NCBI RefSeq assembly: GCF_024347315.1
Contig: NZ_AP025460.1
Location: forward strand, 1,054,001 to 1,118,000
Source of the DNA: Vibrio atlanticus
GTDB taxonomy: Bacteria; Pseudomonadota; Gammaproteobacteria; Enterobacterales; Vibrionaceae
Length of the DNA: 64,000 nt
Direction: 5' to 3'
Position numbers and translations under genes: made by a program. Of the stretch, positions 36,708 to 45,309 are shown one piece after another (the stretch's first letter is position 1; the number at the start of each line of letters is the position of its first letter). The notes under the pieces were generated by a model, which did not search any database, was not told the DNA's origin, and worked only from the letters and a program-made list of their open reading frames with translations.

Positions 36708-37994
36708 TTAGTCTCCTATTGGCTCATAGCTGATCCCATTAACAACTTCTGCTAACTGGCTCAGTGGCAACCGCTTTCCATACCGCCCGTAAGTCATACT
36801 ATTATTTCCATGCCCAACGAGCTGAGCGGTGATGTGCTCAGGAACACCTTGTTGCTTCAATTCGTCTATGAAAGTGTGTCGGAACCCGTAAGCGGTAGGT
36901 CTCTGGCGGGGTTTCATACCTATCAACGTTTGGTATTTACCGATCTTTATGCAATATGATTTAGACCAATCATCAAACTGATTTCCTGGGCTATAGCTAA
37001 ATAACTGTCTTCTACCCGCAGCCTTCACCTTAGCAACATAGTCTAGAATGCCCATATTGATCAGGTGATTGTGAATGGGAACCTCACGGATACTGTTAGC
37101 GTTTTTTACATATTTACCGTCCTCACTTTCTGTAATTGAGAAGTAGTAAATACCGTTTTCTTGCTTGATATCAGCAACTCGCAATTGGCAAGCTTCCGAT
37201 GGACGCATACCAGATAGAGGTAGGATTTTCGAAATCCACTGAAACTCTTCATCTTTTTCTTTAAATAGGCGTGTGCCGAAAAACTTCTTCATATCCTTCA
37301 ATAGCCAGCGTTCCCGTTGTTCATCTTGGCGCTTAATTGCCTTCTTCTGGATTTTAACGTCCTCAAAAGCATTGAACCCTGTGTGGTTCATCAGTTTGCA
37401 GTATTTAAAGAACTGAAAACAAGCTGCAAGGTATTCTTTATCCGTTTTAGCGCTTCGACCTTTTTTCAACAAATGGTCTCGGTACAGTAAGGCATGAGCC
37501 GTTGTTATATTGGCAACTCTATCTACTGGCGCAAATTGAATGAAATCGTTAATACGTGATTCTAGCTGATGGATTGTAAGCGGTCGGATTGATTGGAGCT
37601 TTTTAGAGTCGATAAATTTTACCAGTGTACATTTCAAGGAAGCAAGTGATGTAGCTTGTCGTGTTAAGGGCACTGGTTGTATCTGTATCGAAGTATTGCG
37701 TACTGGTATTGGTTTAGTAACGAAAGTACTGTCATTATCGTCAAAGTCGCTTCTAAGCTCATTGATAAGCTTATTTGCAGCAATATTGAAGTCTGCGGGG
37801 TGAGTCTGAATTGTAATGCTGTCAATAAGCTGTTTGAGCTCGATGGCAACGTTTAAGTTACGTAGTGAGGCAATTCGACGATTTTTGGTTAACAGTGATA
37901 CTTTTAGGTCAAAAGGGAACCCACGATCACGACAACTTTTAGGTAGGCAAATACGAGTGTAGTAGTTATGGCTAGCAGTTTTTAAAAGGTACAT
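36708..37994 (-). CDS. Tyrosine integrase of element 2 (DUF6538-like N-terminus)
   Basis: The roughly 428-residue recombinase is clearly related to the integrase of element 1. It shares MYLLKTASHNYYTRI at the N-terminus, MRPSEACQLRVADI, RPTAYGFRHTFIDEL and GHGNNSMTYGRYGKRL with the nucleophile tyrosine. The ATG at 37994 gives the same N-terminus as its relative; an in-frame TTG at 38006 is also possible. It starts 88 bp from tRNA-Ser copy 2, its inferred target. Confidence 0.88.
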   Translation of the reverse strand: MYLLKTASHNYYTRICLPKSCRDRGFPFDLKVSLLTKNRRIASLRNLNVAIELKQLIDSITIQTHPADFNIAANKLINELRSDFDDNDSTFVTKPIPVRNTSIQIQPVPLTRQATSLASLKCTLVKFIDSKKLQSIRPLTIHQLESRINDFIQFAPVDRVANITTAHALLYRDHLLKKGRSAKTDKEYLAACFQFFKYCKLMNHTGFNAFEDVKIQKKAIKRQDEQRERWLLKDMKKFFGTRLFKEKDEEFQWISKILPLSGMRPSEACQLRVADIKQENGIYYFSITESEDGKYVKNANSIREVPIHNHLINMGILDYVAKVKAAGRRQLFSYSPGNQFDDWSKSYCIKIGKYQTLIGMKPRQRPTAYGFRHTFIDELKQQGVPEHITAQLVGHGNNSMTYGRYGKRLPLSQLAEVVNGISYEPIGD

Positions 37995-38040
37995 TGTCTC
38001 AGTCAATCCTTGCGGTTGAACTTAGTACCCTTCAGATATG

Positions 38041-38071
38041 AAAAAAGCCGTTGATAATCAACGGCTTTTTT
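38041..38071 (-). terminator. Element-supplied terminator behind tRNA-Ser copy 2
   Basis: The 14-bp stem AAAAAAGCCGTTGA/TCAACGGCTTTTTT is close in sequence to, but distinct from, the ancestral terminator stranded at 23497. Confidence 0.85.
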
Positions 38072-38081
38072 CATTTTTAAA

Positions 38082-38107
38082 GTGGTGGAGGGATAGGGAT
38101 TTGAACC
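38082..38107 (-). repeat. Attachment-site repeat within tRNA-Ser copy 2
   Basis: These 26 bp are the direct-repeat partner of 23533-23558. Confidence 0.85.
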
Positions 38108-38173
38108 CTAGAACCGCTATTAACGGTTGCCGGTTTTCAAGACCGGTGCTTTCGACCACTCAGCCATCCCTCC
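38083..38173 (-). tRNA. tRNA-Ser(UGA), copy 2
   Basis: This is a 91-nt class II tRNA apparently identical to copy 1, with anticodon TGA and encoded CCA. Element 2 occupies its 3' side. Confidence 0.96.
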
Positions 38174-38183
38174 AGTGGCGTGA

Positions 38184-38212
38184 ATAATATAAGGGGCAGA
38201 GGATCTTGTAAA
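38184..38212 (-). promoter_or_regulatory. Promoter of tRNA-Ser copy 2
   Basis: TTTACA and TATTAT are spaced by 17 bp on the minus strand, as in copy 1. An IS5-family element lies only 40 bp upstream of the -35 region but leaves it intact. Confidence 0.75.
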
Positions 38213-38252
38213 CCCTTAATTTTCATAATTTTGTTTTGTTGCTTGTTTTCTA

Positions 38253-39135
38253 GGGCGTGTTGATCTTTCGTGAGTGTTTTTTGAACAGCATGGTAAAGAG
38301 TTATAATTTGCTTCGCCAAAAGTAAAACCATAACCAATACCATGCCAAGAACAATGCTAACTGATATTCGCTGGGAACTGCTACTCCAAGTTATGAAAAG
38401 TACAGGTCGTATTTACGATAAAACTGAACATCGAATGACATTTGAAGGAATACTTTATCGAATGAGAACAGGTATTCCTTGGCGAGATCTACCCTCTGAG
38501 TTCGGAGAGTGGAGTACCGTTTACAGACGATTTAATCTTTGGTCAAAGAAAGGGATTTTAGATAAACTTTTCAAAAGCTTATCTAGCATGGCTGATTTTG
38601 AATGGGTCTTTCTTGATGGCTCTATAGTTCGAGCGCATCAGCATAGTACAGGTGCAGCTACTGAAAGCTCAGAGCAAATAGGAAAAAGTCGCGGGGGCAA
38701 CTCAACCAAAATTCACTTAGCCGTAGATAGTGGTGGTCTGCCGATTTGCTTTGATTTATCAGAAGGACAACGCCACGATATAGTGCATGCCGAAAGCTTA
38801 GTTGAACAACTCGATGAAGTTAATACTATCGTTTGTGATAAAGGATATGACAGCGAACCTTTCCGTACTTTTGTTAAGGAACGTGGCGGAGAAACGGTAA
38901 TTGCTAAACGCAATTACGGACAAGATATAGACAAAGACAGTATGGATTGGTGTCTATACAAGTATCGTCACTTGGTCGAAAATGCCTTTGGGAGAATTAA
39001 GCATTATCGAGCTATTTCAAGTAGATATGACAAGCTAGAAAGGAATTATGCCAGCATGTTATCGCTGGCATTCATGTTAATGTGGCTACCGATGTATTGT
39101 TGAACACAAAATGTACAGCAAAGATCAACACGCCC
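38253..39135 (+). mobile_element. IS5-family insertion sequence
   Basis: The 883-bp element has perfect 16-bp inverted ends GGGCGTGTTGATCTTT (38253-38268 and 39120-39135). They are flanked by TA on both sides, a short target duplication typical of this family. It is inserted between the tRNA-Ser promoter and the yejM terminator. Confidence 0.9.
38342..39103 (+). CDS. IS5-family transposase
   Basis: The 253-residue DDE transposase has RMRTGIPWRDLPSEFG, the first aspartate in FLDGSIVRAHQH, the second in VCDKGYDSEPF, and the glutamate in YRHLVENAFGRIKHYR. The frame is intact. Many IS of this type encode the transposase in one or two frames; here it is a single frame. Confidence 0.92.
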   Translation: MPRTMLTDIRWELLLQVMKSTGRIYDKTEHRMTFEGILYRMRTGIPWRDLPSEFGEWSTVYRRFNLWSKKGILDKLFKSLSSMADFEWVFLDGSIVRAHQHSTGAATESSEQIGKSRGGNSTKIHLAVDSGGLPICFDLSEGQRHDIVHAESLVEQLDEVNTIVCDKGYDSEPFRTFVKERGGETVIAKRNYGQDIDKDSMDWCLYKYRHLVENAFGRIKHYRAISSRYDKLERNYASMLSLAFMLMWLPMYC

Positions 39136-39152
39136 TAATCATTCACGGCAAT

Positions 39153-39182
39153 AAAAAAGGGAAGCCATTGGCTTCCCTTTTC
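39153..39182 (-). terminator. Terminator of yejM
   Basis: The stem AAAAGGGAAGCC/GGCTTCCCTTTT has a short loop and T-rich ends on both strands. Confidence 0.85.
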
Positions 39183-39196
39183 TTTTTGATGATCAT

Positions 39197-40993
39197 TTAG
39201 TCATTTTTGGTATAGAACCGCTGTAACTCAGTAAGGCCTTGCATCAACACTGGCAAGCGAGGGCTTACGTCTTTCAGACGTTTGTAATTCTGATCGTACA
39301 ATTTGTAGTTACCAAACTTATCTAACACCGTTGTTTGTTGGTCAGTAACAAGAGCAAGTTCACGTGAGTCTCCTGCGAGAATCCATTTTCTTCTACGCTC
39401 ATCAAACAGGCTACGACCGCTACTGAAGTCTGTCGGGTTCGAAGATACACCTAATAGCTCTTGCATTAGCGTGACAGATACATCTAGGTGACTAGAACGG
39501 TGAGTATATTCAGATGCCGACTTACCTGGCCATTTGATGAACAGAGGCACTTGTAGTTGGTAACGACTGTAATTGGAGTTTGCACCCCAACTGTTGGTTT
39601 TCGTCTCGTTAAATTCAGTACCATGGTTAGAGGTAATGATAACCACTGTGTTGTCTTGAAGATCTAGGCGCTCCAACTCTGCGTAGATTTTCGCTAACTG
39701 AACATCAGCCGCTTGAGTCGATTTTTGGTAGTCTGCAGTAAAACGTTCAGCGGTAGTCAACGTTACATCTGTTTCGTAACTAGAGAAGTTATCGAGCGTT
39801 GTTAGCTCAATAAAGTTAAACCAAGGGCTTTTTGCTTGTGGTGATTGAACCCATTCAGACCAAGCTTGTATTGCGCTTTGGTCATCATCTGTTGCTTGCT
39901 CTGGGAGCGCATCACGGCCTCGGAAGATGACTTCCGGGTAAAGGGCGTCGTCAAAGTCATCACCGCTAAAAGCGGCAAGTGTATAATTGTGATGATCTAG
40001 CACATCGAGCAGTACTGCGCTCGAGCCTTGCGCTTTGATGCTGCTTGCGTAGCTGCTAGGAAGGCCATAGAACAATCCGAAAATACCAAACATGTCGTTA
40101 CTTGAACTGTAGTGATTGGTGAAGTTGATCGATTGTTGTGCATAGGCATAGCTGCTTGGCATCGCAGTGCTATTGAGTGCATCAGCGCGAAGATTATTCA
40201 CACTCACTAGCAGAATATTAAGATCAGCACTGCGGCGGTTGTATTGAATTTTTTCTAACGGGTAGCTAACTAAATTTACGTTCTCTTGGTTCGCTTCTAA
40301 ACGCTGTAAATACTCTTCACGGTCTAATAGACCATGCTTTTCCATAAAGCTTTTTGCTGTCATAGGATAAGACAGTGGGAAATTCGCTTTCTGGCTTGTA
40401 ATTGGGTTGTAGAAATACGCATCAGCCCACATGTAGGTCAAGTGGCTGCTGATGAAACACAAGAAGAAGACGGCAGTAATAGGACGGCCAATGTGTTTAT
40501 GAGACAGTTTACGTTGCTTACGCCAAACCCACTCAGACAGACCTAACTGCAATAAGAAAATTAGTGGCATTACAATGAAGAGGTGCTGCAAATCAGAAGT
40601 GAGTGCAGACTCCTCTCCACTGAATAAAACCTCCCACACGACAGGTGTCAGGTGGAGGTTTATATTTTGATACGTTTGGGTATCAATCAGTAGGACAGTT
40701 AAACCTATGGTTGCGAAGATAACGGCAACCAAACGTAATAACTTCCTCGACGGAAGAATAAAAGTGAGTGGGAACAGCACTAATAGATAGAGCGCGAACA
40801 CCAAAAATCCAAAATGACCAACCCATGATGCAGCCAAATAGAATTGACCCAATAGGGTTTCCGGCCAAGCAGATTGAGTAATATAACGAGTACCAATCAA
40901 CATCGCAGCAATGATGTTGAAAAATGCAAACCAGTGGCCCCAACCTACCAGTCGAGATACACGATCGCTATATGAGTTTGCGCTGTCTACCAT
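39197..40993 (-). CDS. yejM: Inner-membrane LPS regulator YejM/PbgA (DUF3413 + sulfatase-like)
   Basis: The 598-residue protein has five membrane helices in the first 190 residues (DUF3413) and a periplasmic sulfatase/phosphatase-like domain (NILLVSVNNLRADAL, ITSNHGTEFNE). In E. coli YejM senses LPS and controls LpxC turnover through LapB; the same role is inferred here. It follows yejL with a 27-bp gap, so the two form an operon, as in E. coli. Confidence 0.93.
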   Translation of the reverse strand: MVDSANSYSDRVSRLVGWGHWFAFFNIIAAMLIGTRYITQSAWPETLLGQFYLAASWVGHFGFLVFALYLLVLFPLTFILPSRKLLRLVAVIFATIGLTVLLIDTQTYQNINLHLTPVVWEVLFSGEESALTSDLQHLFIVMPLIFLLQLGLSEWVWRKQRKLSHKHIGRPITAVFFLCFISSHLTYMWADAYFYNPITSQKANFPLSYPMTAKSFMEKHGLLDREEYLQRLEANQENVNLVSYPLEKIQYNRRSADLNILLVSVNNLRADALNSTAMPSSYAYAQQSINFTNHYSSSNDMFGIFGLFYGLPSSYASSIKAQGSSAVLLDVLDHHNYTLAAFSGDDFDDALYPEVIFRGRDALPEQATDDDQSAIQAWSEWVQSPQAKSPWFNFIELTTLDNFSSYETDVTLTTAERFTADYQKSTQAADVQLAKIYAELERLDLQDNTVVIITSNHGTEFNETKTNSWGANSNYSRYQLQVPLFIKWPGKSASEYTHRSSHLDVSVTLMQELLGVSSNPTDFSSGRSLFDERRRKWILAGDSRELALVTDQQTTVLDKFGNYKLYDQNYKRLKDVSPRLPVLMQGLTELQRFYTKND

Positions 40994-41020
40994 TTATAAT
41001 TCTTTTTCCGTCAATCAAAC

Positions 41021-41248
41021 TTAGTGAGACTTTTTATCTTCAAGAGAAGAAATTAAAGCTTCGGCAAATTTTTCAGCAATTCCTTTGCGTTGTGAAGCAG
41101 CAACGTTCTGATTTAAGACATTGGTTGCGATATTTCCAGCGATCATCAATGAAAGCTCAGGTGAAGCTTTGTGCTTAGTCAGTACAGCACCTACTTCAGC
41201 TAGGATTTTTTCAACTTGATCATCTGTGTATTTAGATATAATCGGCAT
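41021..41248 (-). CDS. yejL: YejL family protein (UPF0352/DUF1414)
   Basis: The 75-residue helical protein carries the family strings [13 protein letters not shown] and [15 protein letters not shown]. The function is unknown. It is transcribed with yejM and divergent from yejK. Confidence 0.92.
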
Positions 41249-41332
41249 AAGGACTCTAATAATGATAGTAAAAGCGGCTTATGATAACCTACTATGCACA
41301 ACAACTGAAACCTGAACGGTAATATTTTCACT

Positions 41333-42337
41333 ATGAACCTTCACCTTTCCAACGTAATTTTACACCAGCTAAGCAAGAACGATCAGGAAGAGCTGATTGT
41401 TAACTATCGTGCTGAATCTCTAGAAAACGATACTGCATCTGAAAACCTAGTCGCTGAACTTCACCGAGTTTTTAATTCAAAAGCAGGTAAAGGATTTGGT
41501 TCTTTCAAATCCGACAGCGAATTCCAGCAGTCGTTGCATGAATTTCGAGCTGGAGAACAAAGTTTTTATGATTTCTCTCAAAAAAGTGCGCTACGTCTAA
41601 AAGATGAGCTTTCAAAGTACCCTTTTGCTGATGAAGGCACTTTGGTACTGGCTGAATATCAATCACTGGCGACAGACTACCTTTTCATCGGACTACTGCC
41701 TTCTAACCAAAGTTTGAAAGTGACCGAAGGGCTAGATATTAGTGCGACGGATTACCTGGATATCTCGAAGATGGATATTGTTGCGCGCCTTGATCTTTCA
41801 ACATACGACACAGACAAAGAGTCAAACCGTTACCTTACTTATATTAAAGGGCGCGTTGGTCGTAAAGTCGCTGACTTCTTCTTAGACTTCCTTCAAGCAG
41901 AAGTAGGCTTGGATGCTAAGCAGCAAAACCAAGTATTGATGCAAGCGGTAGAAGACTTTGTTTCTGATTCTAAGTTAGAGAAAGAAGAAGCGATCAGCTA
42001 TAAAAAACAAGTTGCGGATTACTGTAACGAACAGCTTAAAGCGGGTGATGAAGTTCAAGTTCGTGAACTTTCTGGAGAGTTGCCAGCAAGCACTGATGGT
42101 ACAAGCTTCTTTGACTATACTAGTGAACAAGGCTATGAGTTAGAAGACAGCTTCCCAGCAGACCGCGCAACTATGCGTAAACTAACAAAATTTGTTGGTG
42201 CTGGTGGCGGTTTGAATGTTAGTTTTGATAGTCTGCTTTTAGGTGAGCGTATCTTCTACGATCCAGAGACAGACACGCTAACCATTAAAGGGACGCCACC
42301 GAACTTACGTGATCAACTGACTCGCAATAAGTCATAG
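41333..42337 (+). CDS. yejK: Nucleoid-associated protein YejK/NdpA
   Basis: The 334-residue protein (E. coli 335) has the family's N-terminal LSNVILHQL, the central YLTYIKGRVGRKVADFF and the C-terminal FDSLLLGERIFYDPETDTLTI. It binds the nucleoid and interacts with topoisomerases in E. coli. It is divergent from yejL-yejM. Confidence 0.93.
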   Translation: MNLHLSNVILHQLSKNDQEELIVNYRAESLENDTASENLVAELHRVFNSKAGKGFGSFKSDSEFQQSLHEFRAGEQSFYDFSQKSALRLKDELSKYPFADEGTLVLAEYQSLATDYLFIGLLPSNQSLKVTEGLDISATDYLDISKMDIVARLDLSTYDTDKESNRYLTYIKGRVGRKVADFFLDFLQAEVGLDAKQQNQVLMQAVEDFVSDSKLEKEEAISYKKQVADYCNEQLKAGDEVQVRELSGELPASTDGTSFFDYTSEQGYELEDSFPADRATMRKLTKFVGAGGGLNVSFDSLLLGERIFYDPETDTLTIKGTPPNLRDQLTRNKS

Positions 42338-42355
42338 TCCGAAGTTATTAGGTAG

Positions 42356-42386
42356 TAAGCGACAGCAGGTTGTTGTCGCTTGTTTA
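42356..42386 (+). terminator. Terminator of yejK
   Basis: The 11-bp stem AAGCGACAGCA/TGTTGTCGCTT contains one G-U pair, has a three-base loop and is followed by a T-rich tail. Confidence 0.7.
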
Positions 42387-42433
42387 TGTTTAGCAACATA
42401 GTGGTTTAGAGTTCGCATGAACAAGGAATATCG

Positions 42434-43942
42434 ATGGAACAATCAGTAATAAAGCCCAATCGCTTTAAAAGACCAGCCACTTTTTTGGTTGCACTCTTGG
42501 CTCTGTGGCTACTTCCTTCACTGGCTCTCCTTAATCTAAGCCGTTCTTACTCTCACTCGCTCGCTCAAATTGAAGAACTCGGTATTCGCGTTAATGAATT
42601 GAGGCAGTCGCTTTATTTCTCTGAGCCGCTGCGAGTCTCTCGTATTAATGATCTAGCACTCGATGCTCAGTTGGTTTATTCGATCCGACTGCAGATTGAA
42701 TCTGATTTCCAACACGCCTTGTTTCGCCCTGATGTGAACCAACTGCTTTACGTTGCCGATCAATTTTTAGAAAAATTTGATGAATTCATTTCGATAGAGA
42801 GCCAGGTGCAAGATATCGTCGATAACATCAAAGTGTTGCGCATAGATACTGAACGTTCCTCTAAGTTAAAGTCGCTACTCAACGAATTTGGTGTCGTCGT
42901 TTTAGAAGCGATGTATTCCGATAACCAAAGTTCATCAGCGACTTATCGCGCTTTTGATTCCATTCTTGAAAAGTCTTATTCATTAAAGACCGAAGAGCAA
43001 GATGCACTCCAACAATTACTGGCTGATGCTTCAGCATTACTGAGTGATTACGCTCAGCTCAATTATTTAGTCGATAAAATCAAGAAGAATTCAGTAAACG
43101 ACCAGATCATTAAACTTGAAGATGAGTTCCATGGGCGTCAGTACACCCTATTATTGGTCATGCTAGGTTTAAGCTTAATGGCAATGATTGCGTTAGTGTT
43201 GTGGAGCGTTAGACCCTCCAAATTCATTAAAGAAGCAAGGATAGAACTTAGACCAGAACCAGTCATCGATTCAAGTCAGGAAGATGCTCTCTCTACTTCC
43301 AGCAAAGATACGGCTTCTTGTAACGATACTGTTTCTCACAGCGATACTGCTTCTTCCGCGGTGACGCCACCAAGTAATCCCCCATCAGTATTAGATATTA
43401 CGCCAGCGAGTCAACATTCTGATGCTCAATCTCAGCAGAGTGTTTGTGCGACAAGCCCGCAAGCTATTTCACAAGAACCGATTTTGCAAGAACCTATTCC
43501 ACAAGTTCCGGTTCAGCAAAACTCTACTCAGCAACCCCCAACTCAGCGAACACCAGAACAAGTGCAAGAGCCAGAGAAGCACATTGCCAGTGTGACGGAT
43601 TCAAAGCCAGCGATTGATATTGAAGAGATGCTAGAGACTCTTGATGGCGATACCGAGTCTGTTGAATTGTTGCTAGGGGTCTTTGTCGAAGATCACGCAG
43701 ATGACTATACCAGATTCAAATCTCTGCTCACCAAGGATGAAACCTCTGCTGCTCGCATTGTGCACAGCTTAAAAGGTGTGGCTGGCAGCATCAAAGCGTC
43801 TCGACTAGCGATCATTGCAGCGACTATTGAAATGACAATGAAGCAGTCCAGAGCCATCAGCGAGCACGATTTAGCCGAACTAGAGATGGCGATAAAAGCC
43901 TCTGTAGATTCTGCTCATGACTATTTAAATACCCAACGTTAA
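42434..43942 (+). CDS. Membrane-anchored Hpt-domain protein
   Basis: The 502-residue protein has a helix at about 17-36, a helical periplasmic sensor-like region to about 235 and a second helix at about 238-260. A long Ser/Thr/Gln/Pro-rich cytosolic linker with QEPILQEPIPQ-type repeats follows. The C-terminal Hpt domain carries phospho-accepting His444 in VHSLKGVAGS. There is no kinase or receiver domain, so it must take phosphate from another protein. A lipoprotein gene follows on the same strand 76 bp later. Confidence 0.82.
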   Translation: MEQSVIKPNRFKRPATFLVALLALWLLPSLALLNLSRSYSHSLAQIEELGIRVNELRQSLYFSEPLRVSRINDLALDAQLVYSIRLQIESDFQHALFRPDVNQLLYVADQFLEKFDEFISIESQVQDIVDNIKVLRIDTERSSKLKSLLNEFGVVVLEAMYSDNQSSSATYRAFDSILEKSYSLKTEEQDALQQLLADASALLSDYAQLNYLVDKIKKNSVNDQIIKLEDEFHGRQYTLLLVMLGLSLMAMIALVLWSVRPSKFIKEARIELRPEPVIDSSQEDALSTSSKDTASCNDTVSHSDTASSAVTPPSNPPSVLDITPASQHSDAQSQQSVCATSPQAISQEPILQEPIPQVPVQQNSTQQPPTQRTPEQVQEPEKHIASVTDSKPAIDIEEMLETLDGDTESVELLLGVFVEDHADDYTRFKSLLTKDETSAARIVHSLKGVAGSIKASRLAIIAATIEMTMKQSRAISEHDLAELEMAIKASVDSAHDYLNTQR

Positions 43943-44018
43943 CTTTTACAGGTTTTTTGACAATACTCTGACGAAGCGCTCATACAATCCGCGCCCTTAG
44001 TCTTTGTCAGAGGTTTAT

Positions 44019-45197
44019 ATGTCACGAGTTTCGAGTCGAAATTGGATAGTGTTGGTGCTTAGCATTGTGCTAAGTGGTTGTTCTCTCCTGGAAGTTAAGC
44101 TAGATAGTCAAACGACGCCTCTTACTCAGCAAGAGTTACAGGCTCGGATCATGACGCGTGAATACGCCAAGATGTTTTTTACACGAGTAGAAGACTCGGC
44201 CGATCTCATTGCGCAATCTTACCCTGCTGATGACACCTTACATCAATCTTATGTGTTGCTTTGGAAGATCCATGCTGAGCAGGGCTTACAACAAGCGGCG
44301 TACCAAACTTCCCCAATGTCAGCATTAATTGACTCATGGGTTTTCACAGCCCAAATGAATCAGTTTTATAGCCAAGGCGATGGCGCGGATCTGTTCGTGA
44401 CGGATAATGCGGTAGAGACTGCTCGTTCTCTTGACCAAGAAGCAGAGAAACTGGCAAAGGGTGTATTGAGCTCGAGTGATTTCAAGAGCAGCAAAGCGTT
44501 CGTCGCAGAGTTCGCCGCGAGCAATCCTTTTAAAGATCTTACCTTCAGAAGCACACCCGCTTACCGTGAATGGCTAAGTTACCTTGGTAAAGACGAATCT
44601 CAAATCGTTCAAAGCCTAGGTACCATGCCGGAGGCGATGGGCGATGCATCAGACCGCTTAAGCCTAATGGCTGACCAAACGCCGAAATTGATGACGTGGA
44701 AAGCTGAGTTGGTGGCGATGAATAGCTCGCTAACGGGTGAGGACCTATCGATGACGCTGGAAAGCCTTCGTCAAACATCAGCAAGCATGCAGGACTTCAT
44801 TGAGAATAACCCTGAGTACATGCAAACATTGGCTTCTATTATGTCGACAGAAATGCAGCCTTTACTCAACGACCTAAGTGATAAGACAGATCAAAAGTTG
44901 GCGATGCTCACTGAAGAGCGTGTGGCGTTGGAAAAAATGGTGACACGAGAGAGAGAAGCACTGGTAGATATGATTGCGAAAGAGCGCATTGAGATTGCCG
45001 GCATTGTGACTTCAGAAAGAGAATTGTTTACGCAAGACCTTGATCGAGTCTCTCAAGAGGTGGTGGTACTCGCGATTGATAAACTGATGGAGTTAATCAA
45101 AGGTGTGATTATTTACTTCATCCTGTTTATCTTAGTGGTGTTCTTTGCACCGTTAGGCATCGGTTACTGGTTGGGTAAACGAACCGCCAAAAAATAA
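44019..45197 (+). CDS. Coiled-coil lipoprotein with C-terminal membrane helix
   Basis: The 392-residue protein begins with a lipoprotein signal ending in LSGC. A helical body and a coiled coil (residues about 300-345, REREAL...KERIEIAG) follow, then a hydrophobic helix near the end (YFILFILVVFFAPLGIGYWL) with basic tail GKRTAKK. It would span the envelope if both anchors are used. I recognise no family. The ATG at 44019 follows AGAGG; an earlier in-frame ATG at 44004 lacks a ribosome site. Confidence 0.65.
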   Translation: MSRVSSRNWIVLVLSIVLSGCSLLEVKLDSQTTPLTQQELQARIMTREYAKMFFTRVEDSADLIAQSYPADDTLHQSYVLLWKIHAEQGLQQAAYQTSPMSALIDSWVFTAQMNQFYSQGDGADLFVTDNAVETARSLDQEAEKLAKGVLSSSDFKSSKAFVAEFAASNPFKDLTFRSTPAYREWLSYLGKDESQIVQSLGTMPEAMGDASDRLSLMADQTPKLMTWKAELVAMNSSLTGEDLSMTLESLRQTSASMQDFIENNPEYMQTLASIMSTEMQPLLNDLSDKTDQKLAMLTEERVALEKMVTREREALVDMIAKERIEIAGIVTSERELFTQDLDRVSQEVVVLAIDKLMELIKGVIIYFILFILVVFFAPLGIGYWLGKRTAKK

Positions 45198-45217
45198 ATT
45201 CAGTAATTAAGTAGATC

Positions 45218-45246
45218 AAAAAAGAGCGCTCTAGAGCGCTCTTTTG
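45218..45246. terminator. Bidirectional terminator between the lipoprotein gene and nhaC
   Basis: The stem AAAAGAGCGCTCT/AGAGCGCTCTTTT is a near-perfect palindrome with A and T flanks. Confidence 0.8.
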
Positions 45247-45309
45247 GCATTTATATCATCAACATTTTTGTGCTGACGCACTAAAGCATTAAAGTATCAA
45301 AACATTAGC

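Larger units (their letters stand above)
23533..38107. mobile_element. Integrative element 2 in tRNA-Ser(UGA), composite
   Basis: The element is bounded by a 26-bp tRNA-Ser 3'-end direct repeat at 23533-23558 and 38082-38107. The tRNA-proximal integrase starts 88 bp from the tRNA and reads away from it. The interior holds a second integrase with a MobV-like relaxase and a KfrA-like gene, cargo lipoproteins, an IS3-family element, a group II intron and two small genes near the right end. It may be one element that gained insertions or two nested elements; no inner attachment sites were found. Confidence 0.8.
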
